Assembly (NCBI RefSeq): GCF_047238105.1
Contig: NZ_JBDFMD010000001.1
Span: 3,100,001-3,164,000 of the forward strand
Direction of reading: 5' to 3'
Length of the DNA: 64,000 nucleotides
Origin: Paenibacillus_D sp047238105
Lineage (GTDB): Bacteria; Bacillota; Bacilli; Paenibacillales; Paenibacillaceae
A program made the translations under genes and the position numbers. Of the stretch, positions 51,162 through 59,487 are shown piece by piece; position 1 is the stretch's first letter; each line of letters starts with the position of its first letter. The notes under the pieces were generated by a model. It saw nothing but the letters and a program-made list of their open reading frames with translations. It was not told the DNA's origin and did no database searches.

Positions 51162-53405
51162 CTAAGCGTACACGCGGACCTCCACCACCTGCGCATGGCG
51201 CGAGCCATTCGTAGCTTCGACGACCAACCGCAGACGGTCGGTCGGAAGCGGCTGCTCCAAGCGGTGCACGCGTTTGCGGCGGCGGTTATCCGTCTCGCGG
51301 TGCACCGTCCGCCACTCCCCGTCCTCATACACTTCGAGCCGGTAAACCTTGACCAGCTCCGGGATGACCTCGAACGGCGTACGATGGTGATGCAGGTTGA
51401 TCAGGTCCTCATTGACATCGTCGTTAAACGTGATCTGCACCTCCGCCACCGTCTGCGCCTCGGGCCAGGACAGCTCCAGCCACGCCTCGTCACCCGGCGT
51501 CATCGCCTCCGACATCCAGATATGCGGGCCTGCATACGGTCTGACGTAGCCGTCAGTGACTGACTGTGCGCCATAGGCCGAGGTTTCCGGCGACACCTTC
51601 AGACACAGCGGTGTGCGGTGCAGCCCCTTCATCGACCAAGCCATCGTCAGCTGCGATTCATCATAGCTGGCAAAATCGGCCGAGCTCTCCACGCGGTTCT
51701 CGAAGCAAAGCACGCCGAACAACGGCTCGTTGCTCGTGTACAGCGTCAGCGCTTCGTTCGCTCCGATGACGACGAAGACATTGCCCGCCTCCTCCGGCCG
51801 GTAATCGAATGGCACTTCCATCCATTGGCCCGCTCCCTGGCTGATCTGCGTGGTCCGGCTCTGGACTGGGCGAGCCGGAATATAATTCTCGCCCCGGCCA
51901 GTCTCATACAACTCCACCGTGAGCTCGGTGTCGAACGCCGCATCCAGCAGCAGCGCCACGCTGTCCAGCCGTTCCGTGACAGGGAACAGCACGCCTGCCG
52001 GATGCGTCAGCGCATGCGGTGCCGCCGGCTCGGTGACGGCCACCTCCGTCTGTGCACTCGAAGCCGACACCACTGCACGCCGCGCCAGGTCATCCGCATC
52101 CTCGCTCCGCAGTCCGATCACCGAGGCATCCTGGCGCAGCAGCGTCTGTTGCAGTTCCGCCAGATGCCGCTCGTACAGTTCACGCGGCGATACGCCCCGG
52201 CGCGTACTGAGTGCCGCACCTGTGCCTGCCGCCTCCCCGATGACGGCGCACGTCGCCATCACCCGGGTCGTCCCGAAGGCGACGTGGGTGGCGCTGATGT
52301 TGCGTCCGGCAAACATCAGATTGCCGACGTTGCGGGAGTACAGCGAGCGGAACGGGATGTGATAGATGCCGTCCGCATGATAATGCTTGGAGCCGCTCTC
52401 CTCAGCGTACATCCCCAGCGGCGGATGCAGATCGATCGACCAGCCGCCAAACGCCACACGATCCGCGAAGGGCTCCTGCGCGATAATATCGTTCTGGTTC
52501 AGTACATAATCGCCGACGAAGCGGCGGTATTCGCGCTTGCCGGGCAGCGAGCCGACCCACTCCAACGTCATGTTGTCCGCCTCGAACTGACCCGAATTTT
52601 TGATATAATCCCAGATGCCGTAGATGACCGACCACAGCTCGTCGCGGATCCGCTCGTTGTCGTGCACCGTATCCAGCTCGCCGCCCCATTCGATCCACCA
52701 GTAATGGCAGCCGGAGTCGCCGCTGCGGATGACGCGACGCACCGGGATCGACGTCTCCTCGATGTTCTTGGCAAAGCTCGGCGGCACGTACTTGACCGGA
52801 TGCCCGGCATCCTTGGTATAGAACAGGATCGTGCTGCCCAGCGTGATGTCGTCAGGAACCTCCGGTGCCCAAGCCTCGCCGTATTCGCTCTGCGCTTCAC
52901 GCCCCAGCCGGAAGTCCGCCTGTGCCATGAAGCCCACCAGTCCGTCTCCCGTACAGTCCAGGAATATCTCGCTCTCGAAGCGGATGCGGCGCTCCGAGCC
53001 CATCATCCAACCGGTCACTGCAGCGATTTTGCCGCCTTCTCCCGCGTCTGCAACTTCGACCTCATGCACATCCGTATTAAGGAACAGTCGTATATTGGCC
53101 TCGGCCCGCACGGTCTCCAGTACGATCAGATCCCATAGATAGGGATTGCCGTCGGGGTTGCGGAACTGATTTTCCACGAACAGCTCGCCCATGATGCCGG
53201 TCTCCCGGGCATAGCGGTTGACGCCATGGCTCGTCGCGCCGCACACCCATACCCTGACCTCGCTGCTGGAGTTGCCTCCCAGGACCGGCCGGTTCTGTAC
53301 CAGCGCTACCGTCTGACCCAGCCGGGCCGCCGCCACCGCTGCACAGACACCGGCAAGACCGCCGCCGACGACCGTAATGTCGGTTTGTACTGTCTCTTTT
53401 CTCAC
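51162..53405 (-). CDS. FAD-dependent oxidoreductase with C-terminal beta-sandwich domain
   Basis: 747 residues. The FAD_oxidored-type N-terminal domain has the dinucleotide motif VVGGGLAGVCAAVAAARLG (13-31) and GGNSSSEVRVWVCGA (43-57); FAGRNISATHVAF and GTTRVMATCAVIGEAAGTG close the flavin site near 345-385. Residues about 450-745 form a discoidin/galactose-binding-like sandwich (LVKVYRLEVYEDGEWRTVHR). Such proteins occur in polysaccharide-use loci and may oxidise a sugar; the reaction is not known. No signal peptide. GTG start with GGAG ten bases upstream. Last gene of an ABC importer operon. Confidence 0.88.
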   Translation of the reverse strand: MRKETVQTDITVVGGGLAGVCAAVAAARLGQTVALVQNRPVLGGNSSSEVRVWVCGATSHGVNRYARETGIMGELFVENQFRNPDGNPYLWDLIVLETVRAEANIRLFLNTDVHEVEVADAGEGGKIAAVTGWMMGSERRIRFESEIFLDCTGDGLVGFMAQADFRLGREAQSEYGEAWAPEVPDDITLGSTILFYTKDAGHPVKYVPPSFAKNIEETSIPVRRVIRSGDSGCHYWWIEWGGELDTVHDNERIRDELWSVIYGIWDYIKNSGQFEADNMTLEWVGSLPGKREYRRFVGDYVLNQNDIIAQEPFADRVAFGGWSIDLHPPLGMYAEESGSKHYHADGIYHIPFRSLYSRNVGNLMFAGRNISATHVAFGTTRVMATCAVIGEAAGTGAALSTRRGVSPRELYERHLAELQQTLLRQDASVIGLRSEDADDLARRAVVSASSAQTEVAVTEPAAPHALTHPAGVLFPVTERLDSVALLLDAAFDTELTVELYETGRGENYIPARPVQSRTTQISQGAGQWMEVPFDYRPEEAGNVFVVIGANEALTLYTSNEPLFGVLCFENRVESSADFASYDESQLTMAWSMKGLHRTPLCLKVSPETSAYGAQSVTDGYVRPYAGPHIWMSEAMTPGDEAWLELSWPEAQTVAEVQITFNDDVNEDLINLHHHRTPFEVIPELVKVYRLEVYEDGEWRTVHRETDNRRRKRVHRLEQPLPTDRLRLVVEATNGSRHAQVVEVRVYA

Positions 53406-53442
53406 TGTGCATACGCTCCTCTCATGTTGTCCTCCCGCGACA

Positions 53443-54339
53443 TCAGCCTTTTACCGCCGAATTGGAGATACCCTGGATGATGAAACGCTGGCCGATCAGG
53501 AACACCACGATCATCGGCACGATGCCGGCCGTCGCCGCGGCCATCATCCCGTTGTAGTCGATGGTATTTTCGAGAATAAAATTCTGCAATCCCAGCGGCA
53601 CCGTGTACAGGCCTTCATCGATCAGGAACACCAGCGCGTTCTCGTAATCGTTCCAGTGCCAGCTGAAGTCGATGATCGCCAGCGTCGCCAGCGCGGGCTT
53701 GGCCAGCGGCAGGATGAGCCGGAAGAAGATGCGGAAGTGGCCCGCCCCGTCGATAAACGCCGACTCCGAGATCTCATACGGGATCGACAGGAAGAACTGG
53801 CGCATCATGAACACGCCAAATATCGTAAACATCCCGGGCAGGATCAGCGCGTAATGCGTGTTGTAGATCCCCGCCCACTCGAACATGATGAACTTCGGCA
53901 CGAACAGCACTTGCGGCGGTACCATCATCATCGACAGGTAGACGAGGAAGAGCGCATTGCGGCCCTTGAACTCCACGCGCGAGAAGCCGTAAGCGGCAAA
54001 TGCTGACAAGAACGTCGCGCCAACTGTGCTGATGATCGAAACCTTAAGCGAGTTGACATAGTACGTGACAAAGCTTTTGTCGCCCGTCCACACCTTGATA
54101 TGATGCTCCCAGTTCCAGGGGTTGGGGAGCCATTTGACCGGGTAGACGAACACGTCGGCCGGCGTCTTGAATGAGGTGCTGATCATCCAGATGAACGGTA
54201 CGATCATCAAGATGCCGAAAAACGTCATCACCACGGTGAGCAGCAGTTTGTTCCATTCCAGCAGCTGCAGCCAGCCGGGCGTCTTGCTTGGTGCCGGGAC
54301 CTTGGGGGAGGCCGCAGGTGCGGTTTTCGTTGCTTGCAT
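53443..54339 (-). CDS. carbohydrate ABC transporter permease, MalG type
   Basis: 298 residues with an Ala/Pro/Lys-rich cytoplasmic N-terminus and six predicted helices. EAA loop EISESAFIDGAGHFRIFFRLILPL, end ISNSAVKG. This is the CUT1 family (MalG-like) rather than the LplC group of the other two importers. It follows the MalF-type gene by 16 bases. Confidence 0.92.
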   Translation of the reverse strand: MQATKTAPAASPKVPAPSKTPGWLQLLEWNKLLLTVVMTFFGILMIVPFIWMISTSFKTPADVFVYPVKWLPNPWNWEHHIKVWTGDKSFVTYYVNSLKVSIISTVGATFLSAFAAYGFSRVEFKGRNALFLVYLSMMMVPPQVLFVPKFIMFEWAGIYNTHYALILPGMFTIFGVFMMRQFFLSIPYEISESAFIDGAGHFRIFFRLILPLAKPALATLAIIDFSWHWNDYENALVFLIDEGLYTVPLGLQNFILENTIDYNGMMAAATAGIVPMIVVFLIGQRFIIQGISNSAVKG

Positions 54340-54355
54340 GGTTATCTTCCTCCCG

Positions 54356-55237
54356 TCAATAGTGAACCCAGCGCTTCTGGCCGGCCCATTGGATCATCGT
54401 GATGACCAGGATGATGAAGAACAGCACCCAGGATATGGCCGAAGCGTAGCCCATCTCGTAATAGCGGAACGCATTTTTGTACACAAAAAGGGATAAAATC
54501 GTCGTGCTGTTGCCCGGCCCGCCCTGGGTGATCGCCTGGATGATGCCGAAGGTCTTGATCGTCATGATCAGGCCCGTGATGAGCAGCAGGAAGGTGGTAG
54601 GGCTGACCAGCGGCCAGATGATGCTGCGGATCGTCTGCCACCACTTGGCGCCGTCGATCTTGGACGCCTCCAGCAGCTCCGAGGAGATCTCCTGCAACGC
54701 TGCCAGATAGATGATCATATTGTAGCCGAGCATGAACCAGATCCAGATGATGTCGATGGCGATCATCGACGTCTCCATCGTCGACAGCCAGCCCGGCGGA
54801 TTGTCGATGCCAATGGCCCGCAGGAAGCCGTTGATCGGTCCCATCTTGGGCTGGAACAGCAGCATCCATACGAAAGCGATCGCGACGCCGCTGGTAATGT
54901 AGGGCATGAAGTAGAGCGCCCGGAGCATTTTTTTCATATACACGGACTTGTTCAGCGCTACCGCCACCACGAAAGCGAGCATGATCGAGATCGGGACGGA
55001 GAGCAGGAAGATCAGCGTATTGCCCAGCGATACATAGAAGACTTCATCCTTGAACAGCCGGGTAAAGTTATCCAGTCCCACGAACGAGACGTTAGGGTTC
55101 ATAAAGCGATAGTCCGTAAACATCAGGACAAAGGAAAACATGGCGGGGATAATAAAAAACAGCAGCACGCCAATCATATTGGGCGCGATAAACACGTATC
55201 CCAGCAGCTGCTGCTTCTTCATCCAGTTGCCCTTCAT
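54356..55237 (-). CDS. carbohydrate ABC transporter permease, MalF type
   Basis: 293 residues, six predicted helices from about residue 12 (YVFIAPNMIGVLLFFIIPAM). EAA loop ELLEASKIDGAKWWQTIRSIIWP. The ATG at 55237 follows GGAGTGGAGCACC. Second gene of the operon after the binding lipoprotein. Confidence 0.92.
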   Translation of the reverse strand: MKGNWMKKQQLLGYVFIAPNMIGVLLFFIIPAMFSFVLMFTDYRFMNPNVSFVGLDNFTRLFKDEVFYVSLGNTLIFLLSVPISIMLAFVVAVALNKSVYMKKMLRALYFMPYITSGVAIAFVWMLLFQPKMGPINGFLRAIGIDNPPGWLSTMETSMIAIDIIWIWFMLGYNMIIYLAALQEISSELLEASKIDGAKWWQTIRSIIWPLVSPTTFLLLITGLIMTIKTFGIIQAITQGGPGNSTTILSLFVYKNAFRYYEMGYASAISWVLFFIILVITMIQWAGQKRWVHY

Positions 55238-55391
55238 GGTGCTCCACTCCTGTCATGACGGAGGAGAAGGCGCACACTTTCTCAAAAAGGGCCTAGGTGG
55301 AGCGGATCGTTCTTCCGATCGCGTTGATCAGAATCGATTCCGCACCTCTTCTGCACCTTTGAGAGCAGTCTGCCTTCTCCTCCTGGTATAT

Positions 55392-56732
55392 TTATTTCAA
55401 TAATTCGTTGTGGCGGGCCACCATGTTCTCGATCGTTTTCTCGACCGTCTGGCCGCCCAGGAAATATTTCTCGTACTCCTGCGTCCGCAGGTCGATCACT
55501 TGCTGCGAGGCACTGCGTACATAGGTCGGTGTGGTATCCTCATACAGCACGTATTCCAGCGATTCCAGATCGTACGTGTCTGCCTGGTCGCCCAGCAAGC
55601 TGTCGAGCGCGACTTGTTTGTCGACATCCTTGGAGGCTGGCAGTCTGCCGCCCGCCGCCATCGGCGCCATGCCGCCGTCGGCGTACCATTTAACGAACTC
55701 CCACGCTGCTTCCTTGTGCGGCGACTTGGCATTGATGGAGACAAGGTCGCCTAGACCGCCGCGGGTGATGAAGTCAGCTTCGGCGTCAGCCAAGCGCGGC
55801 ACAGGTGCAAAAGCAATCTTGAAGTCGCGCGGGAAATCAGTCAGGTTGTTGGAGCTGCGGATCAGCCACTCGCCGATGTTCAGCATGGCGGCCTGACCAC
55901 CCAGGAAGCTCGTATCTACCGGCAGCTGCGTCGACATCTGCTCGCCCAGCGGCGGCGTCGAGGCATCCTCGGTCATCATCGCGTTCAGCGTCTCCAGCCA
56001 CTGCTGGATCAGCGGATGGTCCAGGTTGGAGCTGCCGTCTGCTTTGGCGTAGCCATCCTTCTCCAGCACCGAGTCCATCGGATCATAGAATGGCTCGAGA
56101 TGCTGGATCAGACCGTACCGGCCGTCCGCCGTCAGCTGCTTCGCATAGTCGCGCGCCTCATCCCACGTCCAGCTTTTCGGCACTTCCAGCCCCGCCTCGT
56201 CCAGCATGTCTTTGTTCAGGGCGACGAAGAACGCATTTTTCTTGGTTGGTACACCGTAATATTTGTCGTCGATCTTCCAAAGTGCCGCGTCCGGGCCCAT
56301 TTTGTCATCGATGTCATAGTCGCTGAACTCGCTCAGGTCGAGCGCCACACCCGCTTCTACCCGTTTCTCCGTTTGCGAGAGCGTATAGTTGACGTAGATG
56401 TCGACGCCCTGATCGGTCAGCATCGCCGTATCCAGCTTCAGATTGCCGTCATCGTCGTTGACGAAGCGCACATACTCGACCTGAACCTCGGGATTCTCAG
56501 CATTCCAGGCGTCTACGACCGCCTGCGGTCCCGACTCCGGCGGTACGCCGCCCCACATCGTCAGCTTGATCGGCTCGGATGCCGAAGGCGTATTCGTAGC
56601 CGCACCACGGTTACTCGGTGTGTTTGCTCCGTTGCCGCCTGACGTTGTATTGCTGCCTCCTGCACAACCCGAGAGCAGTCCCAGCGTCATCACGCCTGCT
56701 AGCAGCGTTGGTACCCACTTTTTGTTGTTCAC
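55392..56732 (-). CDS. extracellular sugar-binding lipoprotein, CUT1 type
   Basis: 446 residues from the GTG at 56732, which lies eight bases after AGGAGG; the ATG eight codons upstream (56756) would place the ribosome site inside the gene. Lipobox GLLSGC (C23), then an Asn/Thr/Gly linker and a family 1 binding fold (IKLTMWGGVPPESGPQAVVDAWNAE, DIYVNYTLS, KAAWEFVKWYADGG region). First gene of the operon with MalF/MalG permeases and a FAD oxidoreductase. No regulator or ATPase is adjacent. Confidence 0.9.
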   Translation of the reverse strand: MNNKKWVPTLLAGVMTLGLLSGCAGGSNTTSGGNGANTPSNRGAATNTPSASEPIKLTMWGGVPPESGPQAVVDAWNAENPEVQVEYVRFVNDDDGNLKLDTAMLTDQGVDIYVNYTLSQTEKRVEAGVALDLSEFSDYDIDDKMGPDAALWKIDDKYYGVPTKKNAFFVALNKDMLDEAGLEVPKSWTWDEARDYAKQLTADGRYGLIQHLEPFYDPMDSVLEKDGYAKADGSSNLDHPLIQQWLETLNAMMTEDASTPPLGEQMSTQLPVDTSFLGGQAAMLNIGEWLIRSSNNLTDFPRDFKIAFAPVPRLADAEADFITRGGLGDLVSINAKSPHKEAAWEFVKWYADGGMAPMAAGGRLPASKDVDKQVALDSLLGDQADTYDLESLEYVLYEDTTPTYVRSASQQVIDLRTQEYEKYFLGGQTVEKTIENMVARHNELLK

Positions 56733-56914
56733 TTCGTTGACCTCCTGTGATCTCATCTCTGTCCGTGCGTTGCTCCCACCGACACCTTCAGCTTATCAGG
56801 CACGCTCCGGCGCGGTAATAAACAAAACTGTTCACCTGATGGAACAAAAATTCGCAATTTTTCAGGGTGGATCGGTGTGGGCGGATGTGTAGATTTGTTC
56901 TATTGGGAAACAGC

Positions 56915-56951
56915 AGAAAAAAGCCGTATGAGCCCGAGGGGGCCATACGAC
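56915..56951 (-). terminator. terminator on the toxin-mRNA strand
   Basis: GTCGTATGG-CCC/GGG-CATACGGC hairpin followed by TTTTTT on the reverse strand. No conventional minus-strand gene ends here; the nearest upstream transcript on this strand is the small toxin gene at 57150-57224. Confidence 0.65.
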
Positions 56952-56989
56952 TTCCATGTGTGCAGGAGTGGCGTGAAATGCTCTGTATG

Positions 56990-57018
56990 TTGCAAGTATA
57001 AACTAAGCTGGTTATAAT
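56990..57018 (+). promoter_or_regulatory. strong sigma-A promoter of the antisense RNA
   Basis: TTGCAA (56990-56995), exactly 17 bases, then a perfect TATAAT (57013-57018). No protein gene follows on this strand; the transcript would be the antisense RNA described next. Confidence 0.8.
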
Positions 57019-57024
57019 AAAACT

Positions 57025-57149
57025 AAAGAAGGAGCCGTGCGACAACACGACTCCAGTAGCACAGTAGACCGCTTCAAAGGCGGTCGGCTTCGGTTACACG
57101 ATCAGGAAATAGACCGCGACCTTGCTGGGGGGCGGTCTATTTCTTTTGG
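57025..57149 (+). ncRNA. predicted antisense RNA (type I antitoxin)
   Basis: From the promoter at 56990-57018 a transcript of about 125 bases would contain a hairpin GACCGC/GCGGTC (57067-57085). It would end at a perfect 12-bp hairpin GAAATAGACCGC/GCGGTCTATTTC (57106-57143) followed by TTTT. It is complementary to the 3' part of the mRNA of the tiny membrane peptide encoded on the other strand, the layout of txpA/RatA-type systems of Bacillus (family knowledge). Transcription itself is inferred. Confidence 0.65.
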
Positions 57150-57224
57150 TTAATCACTGCGACGATGGACGACTAGCGTCAGCAGCGCTACAATTAGCGC
57201 ACCGAAACCGATCATCAACGTCAA
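57150..57224 (-). CDS. small membrane peptide, holin-like type I toxin
   Basis: 24 residues from a TTG at 57222-57224: MTLMIGFGALIVALL, then TLVVHRRSD. It is one hydrophobic helix with a basic tail, as in the putative holin-like toxins of Bacillota. GGAGGT lies nine bases upstream. An ATG at 57239-57241 reads MEVKTL then stop in another frame. Family members usually begin MEVKDALTLM or similar, so a one-base loss in the AAA run may have shortened the gene (inference from remembered family pattern). The antisense RNA on the plus strand overlaps the 3' side of the mRNA. Confidence 0.6.
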   Translation of the reverse strand: MTLMIGFGALIVALLTLVVHRRSD

Positions 57225-57277
57225 AGCGTCTTTACCTCCATGGGCATCCCTCCCTTCTTAAAGAGGTAGCCGATAAC

Positions 57278-57811
57278 TTATCTCCGAACAAATGATATCA
57301 AACAACCAATAGTTAGAAAAATAACAATTACAAAAATAAAAGTGGTACTATTAAATACAATATTATAAGTGTATTCATTAAGCCATAATTTATTAAAAAA
57401 TGCTGACCCTTCTTTATCATTCGGACTCCCAAAATTATTTGCATAGTTTTGGAACCTGTTTAATACTGGGTTTATTAACAAAAAACCTAACAGAAGCAAT
57501 GGAGATAATAATAGAAAAAGCATTTTAGAATTTAAATTCCCAAAAAAGAAATAAGACTTTGTTATAAGTATAAATCCAGTTACTATCAAAGGAATCACTG
57601 CCACCGGCAGGAATAATACACCTACGTTTCCTCTAGATACCTCTGTCGGTGAGAGTGATATTCTATTCATTAAGTAAAAACCAAAACCCATAAAAATTAA
57701 AAGCAGTGTTAAGCCAATAAATTTATATATCACTTTCTTCCGATAAATAAGAATGAGGGGTAGAGTTATTAGTATTACAGAAACAATTAATACTGTAATT
57801 AAAACATCCAT
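57278..57811 (-). CDS. AT-rich multi-pass membrane protein, unknown
   Basis: 177 residues with about five hydrophobic helices (for example LITVLIVSVILITLPLILI at the start and FIFVIVIFLTIGCLISF at the end) and one hydrophilic loop near 120-145. Not recognised. Good ribosome site AGGAGAGGG before the ATG at 57811. It follows the secreted C39-like peptidase gene on the same strand with a short gap, so the two are probably co-expressed. Strongly AT-rich compared with the surrounding operons. Confidence 0.7.
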   Translation of the reverse strand: MDVLITVLIVSVILITLPLILIYRKKVIYKFIGLTLLLIFMGFGFYLMNRISLSPTEVSRGNVGVLFLPVAVIPLIVTGFILITKSYFFFGNLNSKMLFLLLSPLLLLGFLLINPVLNRFQNYANNFGSPNDKEGSAFFNKLWLNEYTYNIVFNSTTFIFVIVIFLTIGCLISFVRR

Positions 57812-57857
57812 AACATCCCTCTCCTATCTACTGTGTGAAATCGCCTATCGCAAGAAG

Positions 57858-59054
57858 CTAATTCTGTTTATAAATAATCAAGACTAAAGCTTCCTTGTTG
57901 TTATTCCAATTATACCATTTAGTTGAGGCATTATTGCCATCTGGGTCTAATGCTCCAAACAGAAAATCTCCATTGTTTTGGTTGTAACCTTGCCCTGCAA
58001 CCCAATGCCATTGTACAGTTCCGTAATCACTCCAAGGAAAAGATTCCCACATAACACCTGGCGGTCTAGAACTCACAATTCTATCCATAAAACTTTCTTT
58101 TGCAAATTGGTCACTTTGCCCTGGAAAAATTAAGTTACCGGACCATCCGCTCATATCCCTATTTAGATGTTTGATGAATCCATTTCTCCATTTTTCCGCA
58201 GTGGTTCCAATAAAAGATGTGTTCATATCATCTCTGAGGTGATTTACTAAATTTACATTCCCATTATAGTATGCAGACCCTCTAACATTTAAGTTTGCAG
58301 TGTCTCTAAGATAGTTTACTATCATAGCCGCACTTGTTGGTCCGCAAGCCGAGTCTTGTCCTGTTATTCCTGAAGTTCTTTGAGATATTCTATTCATTTG
58401 ATATAACAAATAACTATTTGGATAGTTTAGAGCTTGGACAGCATTAGAACTTAAATAATTTTCCCAGACGATTTTACTTTCAACATTACCTTTTAAACCT
58501 TCAAGTCTATAATTTTGTAATTCACTAATTTGTTTTGAAATTGAACTATCGCTCTGTGTCTTTTGATTCTCAGAAAGTTGGATCAGTTTTAGCCTTATTT
58601 TATTTGCAACGATTTCTTTCAGATTTTTTTCATTTTTCGCATATAAATATTTTTCAGCACCCAGGTAATAAACTTTATTCCCTTTGTCAATTTCATTAAA
58701 GAATTCATAACGAGGGGATTCAGATACCTCAAAGATTGGATTTAGATCAAAACGAGCCCCAACAATGATATAACCCACACTTTTTGAGTCTATGATCGTT
58801 TCAAAGTAATATGCTATTGGACTATCGTCAATATCGTATAAATCAAATTTATATTCCAGGTTTGCTTCATTCCAGTACTTTAGCTCCTCGCTTTGATTTT
58901 GGGCAAAAAATATAGCTGCTCGATGAGCTTGTTCTAAAGTGACCTTAAGATCATCATTTGCCGAAGTCTCAAGTAAATGAACATTCTGAAAAAGGAATAT
59001 AAAGAGAAATAAAAGTAATACTCTTCTTTTGTTGATAAGAAAACCTCGAAACAT
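57858..59054 (-). CDS. secreted C39-like cysteine peptidase
   Basis: 398 residues. Signal peptide (about 1-32, RRVLLLFLFIFLFQNV). An N-terminal half resembles a propeptide/inhibitor domain (IAYYFETIIDSKSVGYIIVG). A C-terminal papain-fold C39-like domain has C237 in QDSACGPTSAAMIVNYL, H350 in VQWHWVAGQGYN and D370 or D372 in GALDPDG as the likely triad. Known C39 peptidases cut double-glycine leaders or bacterial proteins; a soluble secreted form is more like a protease with unknown target. Ribosome site GGGAGGG before the ATG. AT-rich, paired with the membrane protein downstream. Confidence 0.75.
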   Translation of the reverse strand: MFRGFLINKRRVLLLFLFIFLFQNVHLLETSANDDLKVTLEQAHRAAIFFAQNQSEELKYWNEANLEYKFDLYDIDDSPIAYYFETIIDSKSVGYIIVGARFDLNPIFEVSESPRYEFFNEIDKGNKVYYLGAEKYLYAKNEKNLKEIVANKIRLKLIQLSENQKTQSDSSISKQISELQNYRLEGLKGNVESKIVWENYLSSNAVQALNYPNSYLLYQMNRISQRTSGITGQDSACGPTSAAMIVNYLRDTANLNVRGSAYYNGNVNLVNHLRDDMNTSFIGTTAEKWRNGFIKHLNRDMSGWSGNLIFPGQSDQFAKESFMDRIVSSRPPGVMWESFPWSDYGTVQWHWVAGQGYNQNNGDFLFGALDPDGNNASTKWYNWNNNKEALVLIIYKQN

Positions 59055-59172
59055 AAAATCACCCTCCCAAATTGTAATTTTTAATATATATTACCATGAA
59101 AGCGAATACCAAGGAAAGTCTTTTGGTTTAATCAAGAATTAAAAAATATCGTTTTCATATCTACATTGGGAA

Positions 59173-59322
59173 ACACAATTCAACGTCATCTGACGCGCAT
59201 GGCGCACAAGGGTGCCAGCAGAGCGAAAGATCTCTCGTCGGAATAACACGGATGGCAAAACCTTTCTTGCCTTCCTTGATGTAGTTTTCCATGCAGCAGC
59301 GCTTGTTGTAGAAACGCCAAAC
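59173..59322 (-). mobile_element. IS1380-family transposase remnant
   Basis: Reverse-strand translation gives VWRFYNKRCCMENYIKEGKK and then GFAI, which matches the C-terminal region of IS1380-type transposases. After a frame change the next stretch AGTLVRHARQMTLN matches the usual end of the same protein. So only the tail survives, with an internal deletion or frameshift. No inverted ends were found. It lies in the 433-base gap 59055-59487, which otherwise contains only the peptidase promoter region and a terminator. Confidence 0.65.
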
Positions 59323-59387
59323 GTCTAAAACCGTATTAGATTGTCATATTAGTATTTTCTGCAACCAATTGTTAACTGCCTCCCTCT

Positions 59388-59431
59388 AAAAAATACAGAG
59401 CAACGGCATCCCTATCGCCGTGCTCTGTATT
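59388..59431 (-). terminator. rho-independent terminator after the GH31 gene
   Basis: AATACAGAGC-ACGGC pairs with GCCGT-GCTCTGTATT with one bulged base, followed by TTTTTT on the reverse strand. Confidence 0.85.
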
Positions 59432-59487
59432 GATCTCCTACTCTATATACTTATTCTTCCCCAACCGCAATCAGTTTCTCATCATAT

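Noticed and set aside
51618..53138. 506-codon plus-strand open frame opposite the FAD oxidoreductase
   Set aside because: Mirror frame of a confidently assigned enzyme. The translation lacks any domain pattern.
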